A DNA stretch of 38,382 bases. Origin: Fimbriimonadaceae bacterium (GTDB lineage Bacteria; Armatimonadota; UBA10988). Under the pieces are notes generated by a model. That model worked only from the letters and a program-made list of their open reading frames with translations. It did not search any database and was not told the DNA's origin. This document shows positions 8,328 to 16,813 of this stretch, in pieces; within the stretch, counting starts at the first letter, position 1, and every line of letters begins with the position of its first letter. The position numbers were made by a program, and so were the translations under genes. The stretch spans positions 1 to 38,382 of the forward strand of contig JADZEX010000056.1 of NCBI GenBank assembly GCA_020850355.1, given 5' to 3'.

Positions 8328-11300
8328 ATGCCGCTGCGCCGCCGCCTGCTGACCTTCGAGCCCGAACCGCCCGAACCGGGCCACCCGCTGACGCCGGCCG
8401 AGCTGTTGGAGCATCTGCCGGTTGCCCCGGCCGGCTGGCCCGCGGCCTGGTCGCCGGGCGTCCCGCTCTGGATCAGCGCGCCCCCGGGCCGCGGCAAGAC
8501 CCACTGTCTGCGCTGGCTGGCCGGCCAGGCGGTGGCGGCGGGGTGGTGGCCGGTGGGGCTCGACCTGGCCACCACCGAAGATCCCAGCACCTCCCTGGTG
8601 GACCTGTTGCGCGCGGCGGCGGCCGACCGCTGGGGTGCCGCGCCGCCCGCCTGGGAGGCCGCCGACTGGCTGCATTGGCTGGACCACGGACCCGGCGCGG
8701 TGGCCCGCGCCGAGCTGGAGCGGGAGTTCGTCGCCCGACTCGGCAGCAGCCTCCGCGAGGTTCGCCGCCAACGCGGCCCGGAGGCCGTGGCCGAGCTGCT
8801 GGCCGACTATGCGGCGCGGCACGACCTGCCGGCGCCCCAGGCGCCGCCGCCCGCGGCGCGACTGGCTGGCCTGCAGGCCCGGCTGCCGGCCGGCGAGCAG
8901 CCCTGGGCGCTGCTGCTGGACAACGCCGATGCCGCCGACCCGGCGCGGCTGGCAGCGCTGCTGGACGCCCTGACCCGCGAACTGCCGCTGGTCTGGGGCC
9001 GGCCGTGGCGCGTCGCGGTCGCCGCGCTCCGCCCGCCGCCCGGCGAGCTCGCACCACGCTGTCACCCGCTCGACCTCGGCCCGACGGCGCCGGAGGTGCT
9101 GCGCGCGCGCTGCCAGCTTGACCTCTCGCCCGACGCCTGGGCCCTGCTGCTCGGCCTTGCGCCGCTGGTGGCGCGCGGGCTCGGCGACCTGGCCGTGGTG
9201 CTGCGCGACCTGGCGCCGCGCGCGGCCGGCCGCGCGCTCGGGCAGCGCGACCTGCTGGCCGCCGCGCCGTTGGCCAGCCGGCTGGCCGACCTGGTGCCCC
9301 GCAACACGGCGGTGGTGGAGCGGCTGGGGGCCGACCAGCCTGCCGCCGGCGAGCTGCTGCGGTTGTTGCTGTGGCGCGCCGCGGCCGGTCTGCCGGCGAG
9401 CGCCCCGCGGGAGCTGCTGGACGACCTGCTGCCAGCGGCCGCGGTGGCGCTGGCGACCTGGCCGGGCTGCCGGCTCGGCGACTGCCTCGAGTGGGATCCG
9501 TCGGCCCCTGACGAGCTGGCCCTGGCCCGCGCCCTGGCCACCGCGGCGGCGACCCAGCCGCGCCACGCCGGCCGTGACCTGCGCTACGCCGCCGCGAGCG
9601 CCTGGCTGGCCGACTGGCCCCGGCAGGTGGTCGCCGGACAGGTGGCCTACGACGGCCAGGTGGGCCTGCTGCAGCAGCGCGCCGACCTGGCCGCCGGGCT
9701 GCCACCGGCGGTCGGCTGGCGCTGCTGGCTGCAGCTCGGCGACGACCCCGAGCTGCCCCGCGATCCGCGGGTGCTGGTGCTCTGCCCGGCGCCGCCCACA
9801 CCGGCCGAGGACGAGTTCTGGCGCCGCGGCGCCCTGCTGCGGCAGATCGTCGCCGAGCACGACGACTCGCTGGTTCGGCTGGCTGCCGCCACCCTGCTGG
9901 TGGAGCGGGAGCCGCTGGAGCACGACCACCTGACCGCCGCCGCGCGGGCCGGTGCGTGGCTGGCCGACCCGCCGCTGGCCGGCTGGGCCGACCTCGACCC
10001 GGCCAGCGCCCCAGCGCAGTGGCTGCCGGCTTTGTTGCCGCCGCGGCTGCTGGCGCTCTCTCCCGACCGCCGCTCGTGGTGCCGGCCCGAAGCCCTGGCG
10101 GCGCCGCTCGACAGCGCTGCCCTGGCTGCCGCCTGGGACGACTGGCGTCTGGGCCGGCCGTCGCCGTTGCTGCCGGCGCTGGGCTGCGGCGAGGGGCCCT
10201 GCCCGGCCTGGGAGCAACTTGCTGGGGCGCTCGCCGCGCGGGGCAGCCGCCTGGCCCTGCCGCCGCTGCTGGCGGCCTGGACCGCGCCGCCGGTCGGCCT
10301 CACGCCCGACCTGGCGCGCTGGCACGTGCTGGCCTTCGCCGTCCGCAGTGCGCTGCCGTTGGAGCTCGAGGTGCGCGGCGCCGAGGGCCCCGTCCGTCTC
10401 GACTCGGCGCGCCTCCGCGAGCTGCCGCTGGCCAGCTTTGCCCCGGCCGACCTGCTCGCGCTCGTTCGCGCCGACGGCCGCAGTCCGGCCGAGCTGCAGC
10501 CCTACCTGCAGCCGCTGGGCAGCGGCCCGTGGGAGCAGCAGCGCGCCGTGCTGCGCCAGCGGCTGCACCGCGCCGCGGAGGTGCTGGACCTCGCCCGGGC
10601 CTGGCCCGGGGCGCCTCCCGTGGCGCTGCAGACGGCCCTCGGCCGGGTCCAACCGCTGGCCGAGGCGGCCCACCTCGCGGGCTGCGACGCCGCTCTGCAA
10701 GCCACCTTCGGCGACGACCTGGCCGACTGGCTGGCGACCCATGAGCAACTCCGGCTGGCCGCCGAGCTGGCCGCGCAGTTGCCTGAGTTGCGGCTGCTGC
10801 GCCGCCTGCTGGAGCGGGCGGCCAGCCCGGCGCAGCCGCTCGAGGGCGACCGCCAGGCGTTGCTCGGTCAGCTCGACCTGCCGCGGCTGGCGGCCAATCC
10901 CAGCGTGCTGCGCGGCCTGCTGGCGCAGGGCCGGCTGTTTGAGCAGCAGTTCAGCGCCGCCTGGCAGGACGGCCACGCCCGGTATCAAGAAGACGCGGCT
11001 GCCTTGCGCCAGGAGTCCGGTGCGGTGGCCGACCTGGCCGCCGCCCTCGAACGGCTCAACGCCCTCGCGGCGCTCGGACCGCCCGACGCCGCGGCGGCCG
11101 CCGCGACCCTGCCGGACCTGGCGGCGGCGGTCAGCCCGTGCCCGGCCGCGGACCTGCTCGACGGACGGTGTCAGGCTTGCGGCTACCGGCTTGGCGACCG
11201 GCCGCCCGTGGCCCGGCTGGCGGTCCTCCGCGAGGAGCTGCAGGCCGCCTTCCTGGCCCGTTCGCGGCGCCTTCGCGAGCGCCTCACGGCGACCCTCGCG

Positions 11301-11558
11301 GGGCGGCTGGGCGACCGCTTCGAGGCGCTCCACCAGGTGCTCACGCTGCAATCGGCGGCGGCGCTGCCCGAGGTGTTGACCCCCGCCACGGTGGTCCTGC
11401 TCGAGGCCTGCCTGCCGTCGCCGCCGCCCGGTCCGCTGGCGCTCCTGCGCGCCGAGTACCCGGTGGTCACCGCGGCCGAGCTGCCGGCGCTGCTGGCGCG
11501 TTTCGAGCAGTTGCTGCGCGCCAGCCTGGCCGGCGGCGACGCGGTCGAGCTGATCTGA
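8328..11558 (+). CDS. Large P-loop ATPase of unknown function (possibly PglY/BrxC/DUF6079-like)
   Basis: This 1076-residue protein has one recognisable nucleotide-binding module near its N-terminus: Walker A APPGRGKT (51-58) and Walker B WALLLDNAD (193-201), with a possible sensor arginine near 235 (VAALRPP). About 700 mostly helical, Leu/Ala-rich residues follow with no family I can name. Near the end is a small cysteine cluster (C938, C948, C951; spacing CPx8-9CxxC) that may bind metal, followed by a helical tail. The lone N-terminal ATPase, late cysteines and C-terminal ARFEQLLRASLAGGD tail recall large BREX-type ATPases (PglY/BrxC) and DUF6079 proteins. This is a weak inference, and no methylase, PglZ or other defence gene is nearby. 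The ATG has GGAG 5 nt upstream. No signal peptide or membrane span is seen. It is followed after 61 nt by the aminotransferase gene. Confidence 0.6.
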   Translation: MPLRRRLLTFEPEPPEPGHPLTPAELLEHLPVAPAGWPAAWSPGVPLWISAPPGRGKTHCLRWLAGQAVAAGWWPVGLDLATTEDPSTSLVDLLRAAAADRWGAAPPAWEAADWLHWLDHGPGAVARAELEREFVARLGSSLREVRRQRGPEAVAELLADYAARHDLPAPQAPPPAARLAGLQARLPAGEQPWALLLDNADAADPARLAALLDALTRELPLVWGRPWRVAVAALRPPPGELAPRCHPLDLGPTAPEVLRARCQLDLSPDAWALLLGLAPLVARGLGDLAVVLRDLAPRAAGRALGQRDLLAAAPLASRLADLVPRNTAVVERLGADQPAAGELLRLLLWRAAAGLPASAPRELLDDLLPAAAVALATWPGCRLGDCLEWDPSAPDELALARALATAAATQPRHAGRDLRYAAASAWLADWPRQVVAGQVAYDGQVGLLQQRADLAAGLPPAVGWRCWLQLGDDPELPRDPRVLVLCPAPPTPAEDEFWRRGALLRQIVAEHDDSLVRLAAATLLVEREPLEHDHLTAAARAGAWLADPPLAGWADLDPASAPAQWLPALLPPRLLALSPDRRSWCRPEALAAPLDSAALAAAWDDWRLGRPSPLLPALGCGEGPCPAWEQLAGALAARGSRLALPPLLAAWTAPPVGLTPDLARWHVLAFAVRSALPLELEVRGAEGPVRLDSARLRELPLASFAPADLLALVRADGRSPAELQPYLQPLGSGPWEQQRAVLRQRLHRAAEVLDLARAWPGAPPVALQTALGRVQPLAEAAHLAGCDAALQATFGDDLADWLATHEQLRLAAELAAQLPELRLLRRLLERAASPAQPLEGDRQALLGQLDLPRLAANPSVLRGLLAQGRLFEQQFSAAWQDGHARYQEDAAALRQESGAVADLAAALERLNALAALGPPDAAAAAATLPDLAAAVSPCPAADLLDGRCQACGYRLGDRPPVARLAVLREELQAAFLARSRRLRERLTATLAGRLGDRFEALHQVLTLQSAAALPEVLTPATVVLLEACLPSPPPGPLALLRAEYPVVTAAELPALLARFEQLLRASLAGGDAVELI

Positions 11559-11619
11559 CCGCAGGCCTTCCCTTGCGGCCGTTTCTCAGGTACAACACCG
11601 GCGCATTGCGGAGACGGGC

Positions 11620-12906
11620 ATGAGTGAACTGGCCATCAACGGTGGACCGGCGGCGATCAGCGGGTACGAGGCGCAGGGCGAGCCCAAGCTCGGCACCGCC
11701 GAGCTACTTTCGATCGCCCGCCGCTTCGGCTACTCGGAGGACGCCCTGACGCGGCTGGCCGCGGCCGTCAGCGACACTGACCTGCCCCCCGGCGGGCCGC
11801 ATCTCGGCCGCTGGTACGGCAGCGCCAGCCCCAGTTGCGGCGAGCAGTTCGAGGCCGCCGCGCGCGCGGCCTTCGAGGTGCCCTACGCCTTCGCCGCCTG
11901 CAACGGCACCAGCGCGCTGCACGCCGCGATGGTCGCCGTCGGGGCCGGGCCGGGCAAGGAGGTGATCTGCCCCGCCACCGGGTTCCTGGCCACCTCGATG
12001 GCCGCCGCCCTGACCGGCGCCACACCGGTCTTCTGCGATGTCGACACCTCGCTGCAGTTGGACCCCACGAAGCTCGAAGCGCTGATCAACGAACGCACCG
12101 TGGCCGTCGCGCCGACCCACCACTGGGGCTTCGTGGCCGACCTCGAGCCGATCGTCACGATCGCCCACCGCCACGGCGTGAAGGTCGTCGAAGACTGCGC
12201 CCAGGCGCCCGGCGCCAGCTACCGCGGCCGGCCGGTCGGCAGCGTCGGTGACGTCGGCTGCTTCAGCATCTCGGCCTACAAGATCATCGGCGGGGGTGAG
12301 GGCGGCATGGTCGTGACCTCCGACGAGCGGCTCTACGACCGGGTCCGGCAAGCCGCCGAGGGCGGTGGGCTGTGGCGCAGCGACCGTTTCGCCCCGCCGC
12401 GTTACGAGGGCGAGCTGTTCGTCGGAGGCAACTACCGCCTCTCCGAACTGGAGTCGGCCGTCAACCTGGTGCAGATGCAGAAGCTGCCGCAGGTCGTCGG
12501 CCGCCACCGCGCGGTCTGGCACCGCCTGCGCGACCAGCTCGGGCAGTGGCGTGAGATCACCTGGCAGCACAGCAACGACCCGGCCGGCGACATCGGCTAC
12601 ATGCTGCGCTGCTTCCCGGCGACGCACGAGCTTGGCCACCAACTGGCCGCGGCGCTCCGAGCCGAGGGCCTCGGAGTCGGCTACCGCGGGGCCGGCGCCG
12701 CGCCCGACTGGCATGTCGCCCGTGACATGTACCCCCTGCTGACGACCTGCGGCCCGGCCTGCCGCGCCGAACAGTGCCCGACGGCGGCCGATCTCTACGA
12801 CCGTTGCCTCAGCCTGGGGCTCAACCAGTGGCTGACTCCCAACGACGTGGACATGGTTGGCGCGGCCCTGCGCAAGGTCCTCAGCGCCTGCTGCACGCCG
12901 GCCTGA
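11620..12906 (+). CDS. DegT/DnrJ/EryC1/StrS-family PLP aminotransferase
   Basis: The 428 residues form a fold-type I PLP enzyme of the sugar/AHBA aminotransferase family. Visible features are the phosphate-binding CNGTSALHAA (94-103), VVEDCAQAPGA with D192 contacting the PLP ring, and SISAYKIIGGGEGG with Schiff-base K221. Such enzymes transfer an amino group to a keto-sugar nucleotide, or act in aminoshikimate-type chemistry. The C-terminus has several cysteines (CGPACRAEQC, about 371-380; the last residues CCTPA). The start is supported by GGAGA upstream. It is on the same strand as the large ATPase, 61 nt away, and may be co-transcribed. No sugar-nucleotide enzyme lies beside it, so the substrate stays open. 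Confidence 0.85.
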   Translation: MSELAINGGPAAISGYEAQGEPKLGTAELLSIARRFGYSEDALTRLAAAVSDTDLPPGGPHLGRWYGSASPSCGEQFEAAARAAFEVPYAFAACNGTSALHAAMVAVGAGPGKEVICPATGFLATSMAAALTGATPVFCDVDTSLQLDPTKLEALINERTVAVAPTHHWGFVADLEPIVTIAHRHGVKVVEDCAQAPGASYRGRPVGSVGDVGCFSISAYKIIGGGEGGMVVTSDERLYDRVRQAAEGGGLWRSDRFAPPRYEGELFVGGNYRLSELESAVNLVQMQKLPQVVGRHRAVWHRLRDQLGQWREITWQHSNDPAGDIGYMLRCFPATHELGHQLAAALRAEGLGVGYRGAGAAPDWHVARDMYPLLTTCGPACRAEQCPTAADLYDRCLSLGLNQWLTPNDVDMVGAALRKVLSACCTPA

Positions 12907-12930
12907 GGCGCCGCGCCGGCCGGCGAGCGC

Positions 12931-12959
12931 TTGCGGACCGGTGGCGCAGTTGCTACGAT
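12931..12959 (+). promoter_or_regulatory. Candidate promoter of the lectin-domain gene
   Basis: TTGCGG (12931-12936) and TACGAT (12954-12959) are separated by exactly 17 bp, with a predicted start near 12966 and a leader of about 57 nt. This suggests the lectin gene can be transcribed apart from the aminotransferase. Confidence 0.5.
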
Positions 12960-13022
12960 GCCCGCGGGTGCCGGTGGCGACCGTCCGGATGACTGCCGCG
13001 CCGCCCCGGGGAGCGTGGTGCA

Positions 13023-13931
13023 ATGAGTCCAGACCCGGCGACGCCGCTCGAGCAACCGCTGGTGCCGCGCACTGCGCGGGCGACCTGCCCGCCAGAGCCG
13101 CGGCTACGCCTCCAGGCGGCTGGCCGTTTGAGCGAACTGGATCGCTCCGACGCGCGCCGCGTGGGGCGCCATGCCCGCGGTTGCGCGGCCTGCCGCGAGC
13201 AGTTGCGCGGGCACCGCGCGCAGGTGTCGCTCGGCCAGCGCCTGCTGCGGCCACTGCGCGCCACCCCGCTCCGCGGGCGCCTGCTGCTGGCCGTGCTGCT
13301 TGGCGCGGCCACGCTGCCGGCGCCGGTTGACCGCAGCGGCGGCCTGGCCTGGCAGCGGTGTCCGTTGGATGGACACTGGTACGCCCGCACTCCCGCGGCC
13401 GACGCCTGGGCGATTGCCCGCCGCCTGGCGCAGGCGGCCGGCGGCGATCTGGCGGTGGTGCGCAGCGCCGCGCACAACACCTGGCTGACACAGCACCTGG
13501 CCGACGTCGAGTCCTTCGGGCTGTGGCTCGGGTTGCGCGAAGTCGGGGGTGAGGGCCGCTGGCAGTGGGTCGACGGGACGCCGCTGCAGTTCAGTCGGTG
13601 GAACAGCAGCGAGCCCTCCGACGACTCGCATGGCCCGCGCGACGCTGCGGCGATGTACGGCTTGTGGGACCAGCCGCACGGCTCGTGGAACGACACCCCG
13701 GCCGCGCCGCGACCGGATCAGGGGACCGCCGAACGCTGCACCGCCGGGCTGGCCGAGCGGGTCACCGATCCCCTGCCCGGCCGCTGGCGGCAGCCCTGGG
13801 TGCGGCTGACCGGTGGGCTGCTCAGCGGGCTGCTGCTGCTCAACGGCCTGGCTCTCGGGCTCCGCCGGCGGCACTACCACCGGACGGTGGACCGCTGGCC
13901 GCGGTTCGAGCGCGAAGGGACCGCGGGATAG
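13023..13931 (+). CDS. Membrane protein with anti-sigma-type zinc finger and C-type lectin domain
   Basis: The 302 residues show an unusual order of parts. At the N-terminus (about 24-62) is a zf-HC2-like anti-sigma zinc-binding segment with H50, C54 and C57 (RHARGCAACREQL). A membrane segment follows (about 86-101). Residues 110-240 form a C-type lectin-like domain: WQRCPLDGHWY, GLWLGLREVGGEGRWQWVDG, an EPS in place of the usual EPN (197-199), and WND (222-224) before a final Cys (C239). A second membrane segment (about 258-281) and a basic tail end it. The finger and tail should be cytosolic and the lectin domain outside. Anti-sigma HC2 fingers bind ECF sigma factors and lectin domains bind glycans or proteins, so an outside-in sensor is plausible. 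No sigma-factor gene is adjacent. Confidence 0.75.
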   Translation: MSPDPATPLEQPLVPRTARATCPPEPRLRLQAAGRLSELDRSDARRVGRHARGCAACREQLRGHRAQVSLGQRLLRPLRATPLRGRLLLAVLLGAATLPAPVDRSGGLAWQRCPLDGHWYARTPAADAWAIARRLAQAAGGDLAVVRSAAHNTWLTQHLADVESFGLWLGLREVGGEGRWQWVDGTPLQFSRWNSSEPSDDSHGPRDAAAMYGLWDQPHGSWNDTPAAPRPDQGTAERCTAGLAERVTDPLPGRWRQPWVRLTGGLLSGLLLLNGLALGLRRRHYHRTVDRWPRFEREGTAG

Positions 13932-14018
13932 GACGCCCACTTCGTTTGGGCGCTGGCGGAGGCGCCCACTTCGTTAGGGCGCTGACGGAAGCGCCCACTT
14001 CGTTAGGGCGCTGGGAAT
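13932..14018. repeat. Three 29-bp tandem hairpin repeats between convergent genes
   Basis: Units at 13932-13960, 13961-13989 and 13990-14018 share the core GCGCCCACTTCGTTAGGGCGC. Each can fold as a 6-7-bp GC stem with a short loop. They fill the gap between the lectin gene and the convergent glycosidase-like gene, whose TAA stop lies inside unit 3. They probably act as stacked terminators or RNA-stabilising hairpins. The unit seems to derive from the 3' end of the minus-strand gene. Confidence 0.85.
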
Positions 14019-15664
14019 CCTCGGACGAGGTCGCCGAAGGGTCCCAACAGGGCGTACTTCGACTGCCAGGTGGTGTACATGATGCCCGTCACGCCGGGCA
14101 CGCCGCGCATCGCCTCCAGCCAGGCGCGGCTGCCGTCGAGGGTGTCGGCGTCGTAGTAGGCCGCGGCCAGCGTGCGGTGGCCGCGGGCGCTGAAGAAGGT
14201 CAGGCTGGCGCGGGCGATGCGCTGGTACCAGCAGGCGATCACCAGGTCGCGCGGGATGAAGTCGGCGGCGCCGCTGTAGTCCCCTTCCACCTGGTAGTAG
14301 TCGCCGTGGGCGTTGTGCTGCGGGTCGAGCATGTCCGACCAGACGTAGCAGGTCACCCCGGGCAGGTGGCGCCGTAGAATCTGCTGCTGCCGGGTCAGGC
14401 AATCGCCGAGGATCTGCGCCATGCTGAGGCCGCGTTGCTGGTCGGCCAGATCGGTGCCGCCCTGCCGGATTTCGTCCATGCTGAGCAGCACCTTGGCGGC
14501 TGGAACGTGCTTCGCCAGCCCGGCGGCCACGGCGTCGAAGTAGTCGTTCAGCCGCGGCGCCGACATGCAGACGCTGAGCTGCCGGTTGGCGACGTGCTGG
14601 GCGTGGTACCAGCTCACCAGCAGCCGCGCCCCGTCGGCGATGCGGCTGCCAGCGGGCAAGGTCAGCGGCGGGTCGGGGCGGTCGCCGAAGTCGAGCAGCC
14701 GGGGGTCGGCGAGCGGCTCGAAGTGGCGACCCTCCTCGTAGACCGTCGCCCCGTCGGCCGCGGTCACCCGCACCGGGCAGCCCTCCCGGCGCAGCACGTT
14801 GCGCAGGCCGACCGGCGTCAGGCTGACGTCGTCCAGCCAGAAGGTGCCGCTGCGGCCTTCCCAGGAGCCGAAGTAGAGCCGGATCTTGGCGTGCCGGCCG
14901 GTGCTGAAGGTGAGGTTCAGCGGCTGCCAGTCGAAAGTCGCCGCCGGCAGCTCCTGGGCCACCAGCGTCGGATTGCCCGGGGCGTTGGCCATCACCTGAA
15001 TCCGCGCGCAGCCAGCCGGGCTGACCTGCTCGGCCTTCACCCAGAGCGTCAGGCGGTACGGCCGATAGGGCTGCAGGGTGAACTCCTGCATCGCCCGCGC
15101 GTGCGACCCGAGCCCTTTGGCGCCGGGATTCTCGAAGCGCAGGGCGACCTCGCCGCTGTGCCGCACGGCGCGGTCGCGGAAGGTGATCTGGCCGGGCTGG
15201 TCGTGAAACGCCCACCCCGCGGCGCGGTCGCCGGTGCCCTCCTCAAAGCCGGCGTTGGCGACCGTCGCGCCGGGATCGGGCAGCACCGCGGCGCTGCGAC
15301 CGGTGACCTGGAAGGGCACCTCCTTGGCCGGATGACCCACCGCCAGGCTGCGGTCGAAGCCGAGTGCGCCGCCGCCGTAGCCGACGCTATAGACCAGCGG
15401 AATCAGCTCCAGCCGGTGCTCGGCGGCGATCGCCCGGACCTGCGTCAGGCGGGCCAACTGCGCTGGCGGCCACTTGTGGCAGCCCTCCAGCCCCGACCAG
15501 CAGACGCCGTTGTAGCCGTGCGCGGCAGCCGTCGCGGCGAGCTCCCGAAACTCGCTGACCTGCGCGTCGTTCGACAGGTTGCGGGTCAGGAAGAACCAGC
15601 GGTCGGGGTAGTCGGCGGCTCCGGCCAGGGAGCAGGCGCAGAGCAGCAGCACAGCGTGGCGCAT
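14003..15664 (-). CDS. Secreted glycoside-hydrolase-like protein with inserted carbohydrate-binding-like domain
   Basis: The protein (553 residues from the ATG) begins with a signal peptide (MRHAVLLLCACSLAGA). The first barrel-like part spans about 20-115 (HGYNGVCWSG, LELIPLVYSVG). A beta-sandwich resembling a galactose-binding/CBM domain is inserted at about 136-285 (NAGFEEGTGDRAAGWAFHD ... GTFWLDDVSL). The barrel resumes at about 345-550, with an acidic pair D397-E398 in LLSMDEIR that may be catalytic, and the strands CYVWSDMLD, LVIACWY and GIMYTTW. This fits a TIM-barrel glycosidase acting outside the cytoplasm. The exact GH family is not clear. The start overlaps the upstream glycosyltransferase stop (TGATG); a GTG one codon earlier is also possible. 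The stop lies in the 29-bp repeat array. Confidence 0.7.
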   Translation of the reverse strand: MRHAVLLLCACSLAGAADYPDRWFFLTRNLSNDAQVSEFRELAATAAAHGYNGVCWSGLEGCHKWPPAQLARLTQVRAIAAEHRLELIPLVYSVGYGGGALGFDRSLAVGHPAKEVPFQVTGRSAAVLPDPGATVANAGFEEGTGDRAAGWAFHDQPGQITFRDRAVRHSGEVALRFENPGAKGLGSHARAMQEFTLQPYRPYRLTLWVKAEQVSPAGCARIQVMANAPGNPTLVAQELPAATFDWQPLNLTFSTGRHAKIRLYFGSWEGRSGTFWLDDVSLTPVGLRNVLRREGCPVRVTAADGATVYEEGRHFEPLADPRLLDFGDRPDPPLTLPAGSRIADGARLLVSWYHAQHVANRQLSVCMSAPRLNDYFDAVAAGLAKHVPAAKVLLSMDEIRQGGTDLADQQRGLSMAQILGDCLTRQQQILRRHLPGVTCYVWSDMLDPQHNAHGDYYQVEGDYSGAADFIPRDLVIACWYQRIARASLTFFSARGHRTLAAAYYDADTLDGSRAWLEAMRGVPGVTGIMYTTWQSKYALLGPFGDLVRGFPAP

Positions 15665-16794
15665 CACGGTCTCCCGGCGGCGCGGCAGCCGCTGACGGCG
15701 AAACGGTAGGCAGCCAGGTGCTCGCGGGCCGAGCGCGCCCAGGTGTAGGTCGCCGCCCGCGCGCGGCCGGCGGCAGCCAGCGCCGCGCGGTGGTCCGGAT
15801 CGGCCAGCAGCCGGGCCAGGCAGTCGGCCCAGGCGACGGCGTCGTGCGGCGGCAGGTGCGGTGCGGCATCGCCGGTCACCTCGACCAGGGCCGGCGTGTC
15901 GCTGACCACCGCTGGCGTCCCGCAGGCCAGCGCTTCCAGCGGCGGCAGGCCAAAGCCCTCGTAGAGGGACGGGTAGAGAAACAACGTCGCCGCGCTGTAG
16001 AGCGGCGGCAGGTCCGCGTCGGCGACGTAGCCCAGGAAGCGCACCTGGTCCTGCAGCCGCAGCCCCTCGACCAGGCTGTAGACCTCGCGGTAGAGCCAGC
16101 CGGCCTTCCCGGCAATCGCCAGCGGCGCGGTCAGGCCGTGCCGCCGCACCGCCTCGGCGTAGGCGTTGATCAACCCCAGCAGGTTCTTGCGGGGCTGCAG
16201 CACGCCGAGGCTCAGCAAGAACGTTTCGGGCAGCCCGTACTGCGCCCGCACCGCGGCCTGGGCCGCGGCCGGGGCCGGCTGGTACTGCGACCCGATGCCG
16301 TTCGGCGCGGCGAAGACGCGGTCGGGCGGTAGGCCGTACAGCCGCACCAGGTCATCGCGCGTGGTCTCGCTGACACCCACCACCGCCGCCGCACGGCGCG
16401 CCGTGCGGGGCACCAGGGTCCGCAGCCAGGCCCCGTCGCGCCGGGTGAAAGTCTGCGGGAAGAGCTCGAAGCTGCAATCGTGGACGGTGGTCACCAGCGG
16501 GCAGGGCAGCCACGGCGGGCCGACATACTGCAGATGCACCAGGTCGACCGCCAGCTCGCGGGCCAGGCGGGGCAGGGCGAGCACCGACCAGAGCCGGCCC
16601 CGCGGGCTGGGCGCCACGGCCACCGACAGGTTCGGTGCGGCGGGCAGCAGCCCGTCCGGCGGCGCCGCGTCGAGGGCGGCCGTGAAGCGCCAGTCGGGCG
16701 CGGCCGCTGGCAACGCGCCGAGCAGGCCCAGCCAGTAGGTGCGGTCGCCAGTTTTCGGGCTCAGCACGCAGCGGGCGTCAAGCAGCACGTGCAT
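15664..16794 (-). CDS. Family 4 glycosyltransferase (GT-B)
   Basis: Taking the internal ATG with GGGAG 5 nt upstream gives 376 residues starting MHVLLDARCV. The fold is GT-B: the acceptor half includes LVHLQYVGPPW and VTTVHDCSFELFP, and the donor half begins at LLSLGVLQPRKNLLGLI (about 193-209). The GT4 signature EX7E is present as E279 and E287 in SLYEGFGLPPLEALACGTP. Such enzymes transfer a sugar from a nucleotide sugar, often a mannosyl group, to a glycan or lipid at the inner membrane. Its stop overlaps the start of the secreted glycosidase-like gene, and the four-helix membrane protein lies 19 nt upstream, so the three form an operon. The sugar specificity is unknown. Confidence 0.88.
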   Translation of the reverse strand: MHVLLDARCVLSPKTGDRTYWLGLLGALPAAAPDWRFTAALDAAPPDGLLPAAPNLSVAVAPSPRGRLWSVLALPRLARELAVDLVHLQYVGPPWLPCPLVTTVHDCSFELFPQTFTRRDGAWLRTLVPRTARRAAAVVGVSETTRDDLVRLYGLPPDRVFAAPNGIGSQYQPAPAAAQAAVRAQYGLPETFLLSLGVLQPRKNLLGLINAYAEAVRRHGLTAPLAIAGKAGWLYREVYSLVEGLRLQDQVRFLGYVADADLPPLYSAATLFLYPSLYEGFGLPPLEALACGTPAVVSDTPALVEVTGDAAPHLPPHDAVAWADCLARLLADPDHRAALAAAGRARAATYTWARSAREHLAAYRFAVSGCRAAGRP

Positions 16795-16813
16795 CGGGGC
16801 TCCCGTCCGCGAG

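Noticed and set aside
5395-8352. A 985-codon plus-strand frame across the kinase and peptidase genes
   Set aside because: Crosses two unrelated well-supported minus-strand genes and has no recognisable motif.
8304-11351. A 1015-codon open frame antisense to the large ATPase
   Set aside because: Low-complexity Gln/Arg/Gly translation; the plus-strand frame has Walker motifs and a ribosome site.
11559-11590. Imperfect hairpin after the large ATPase gene (CCGCAGG/CCTTGCGG) as terminator
   Set aside because: Stem has a bulge and the T-tract is only three bases; it is too weak to separate the ATPase and aminotransferase genes.
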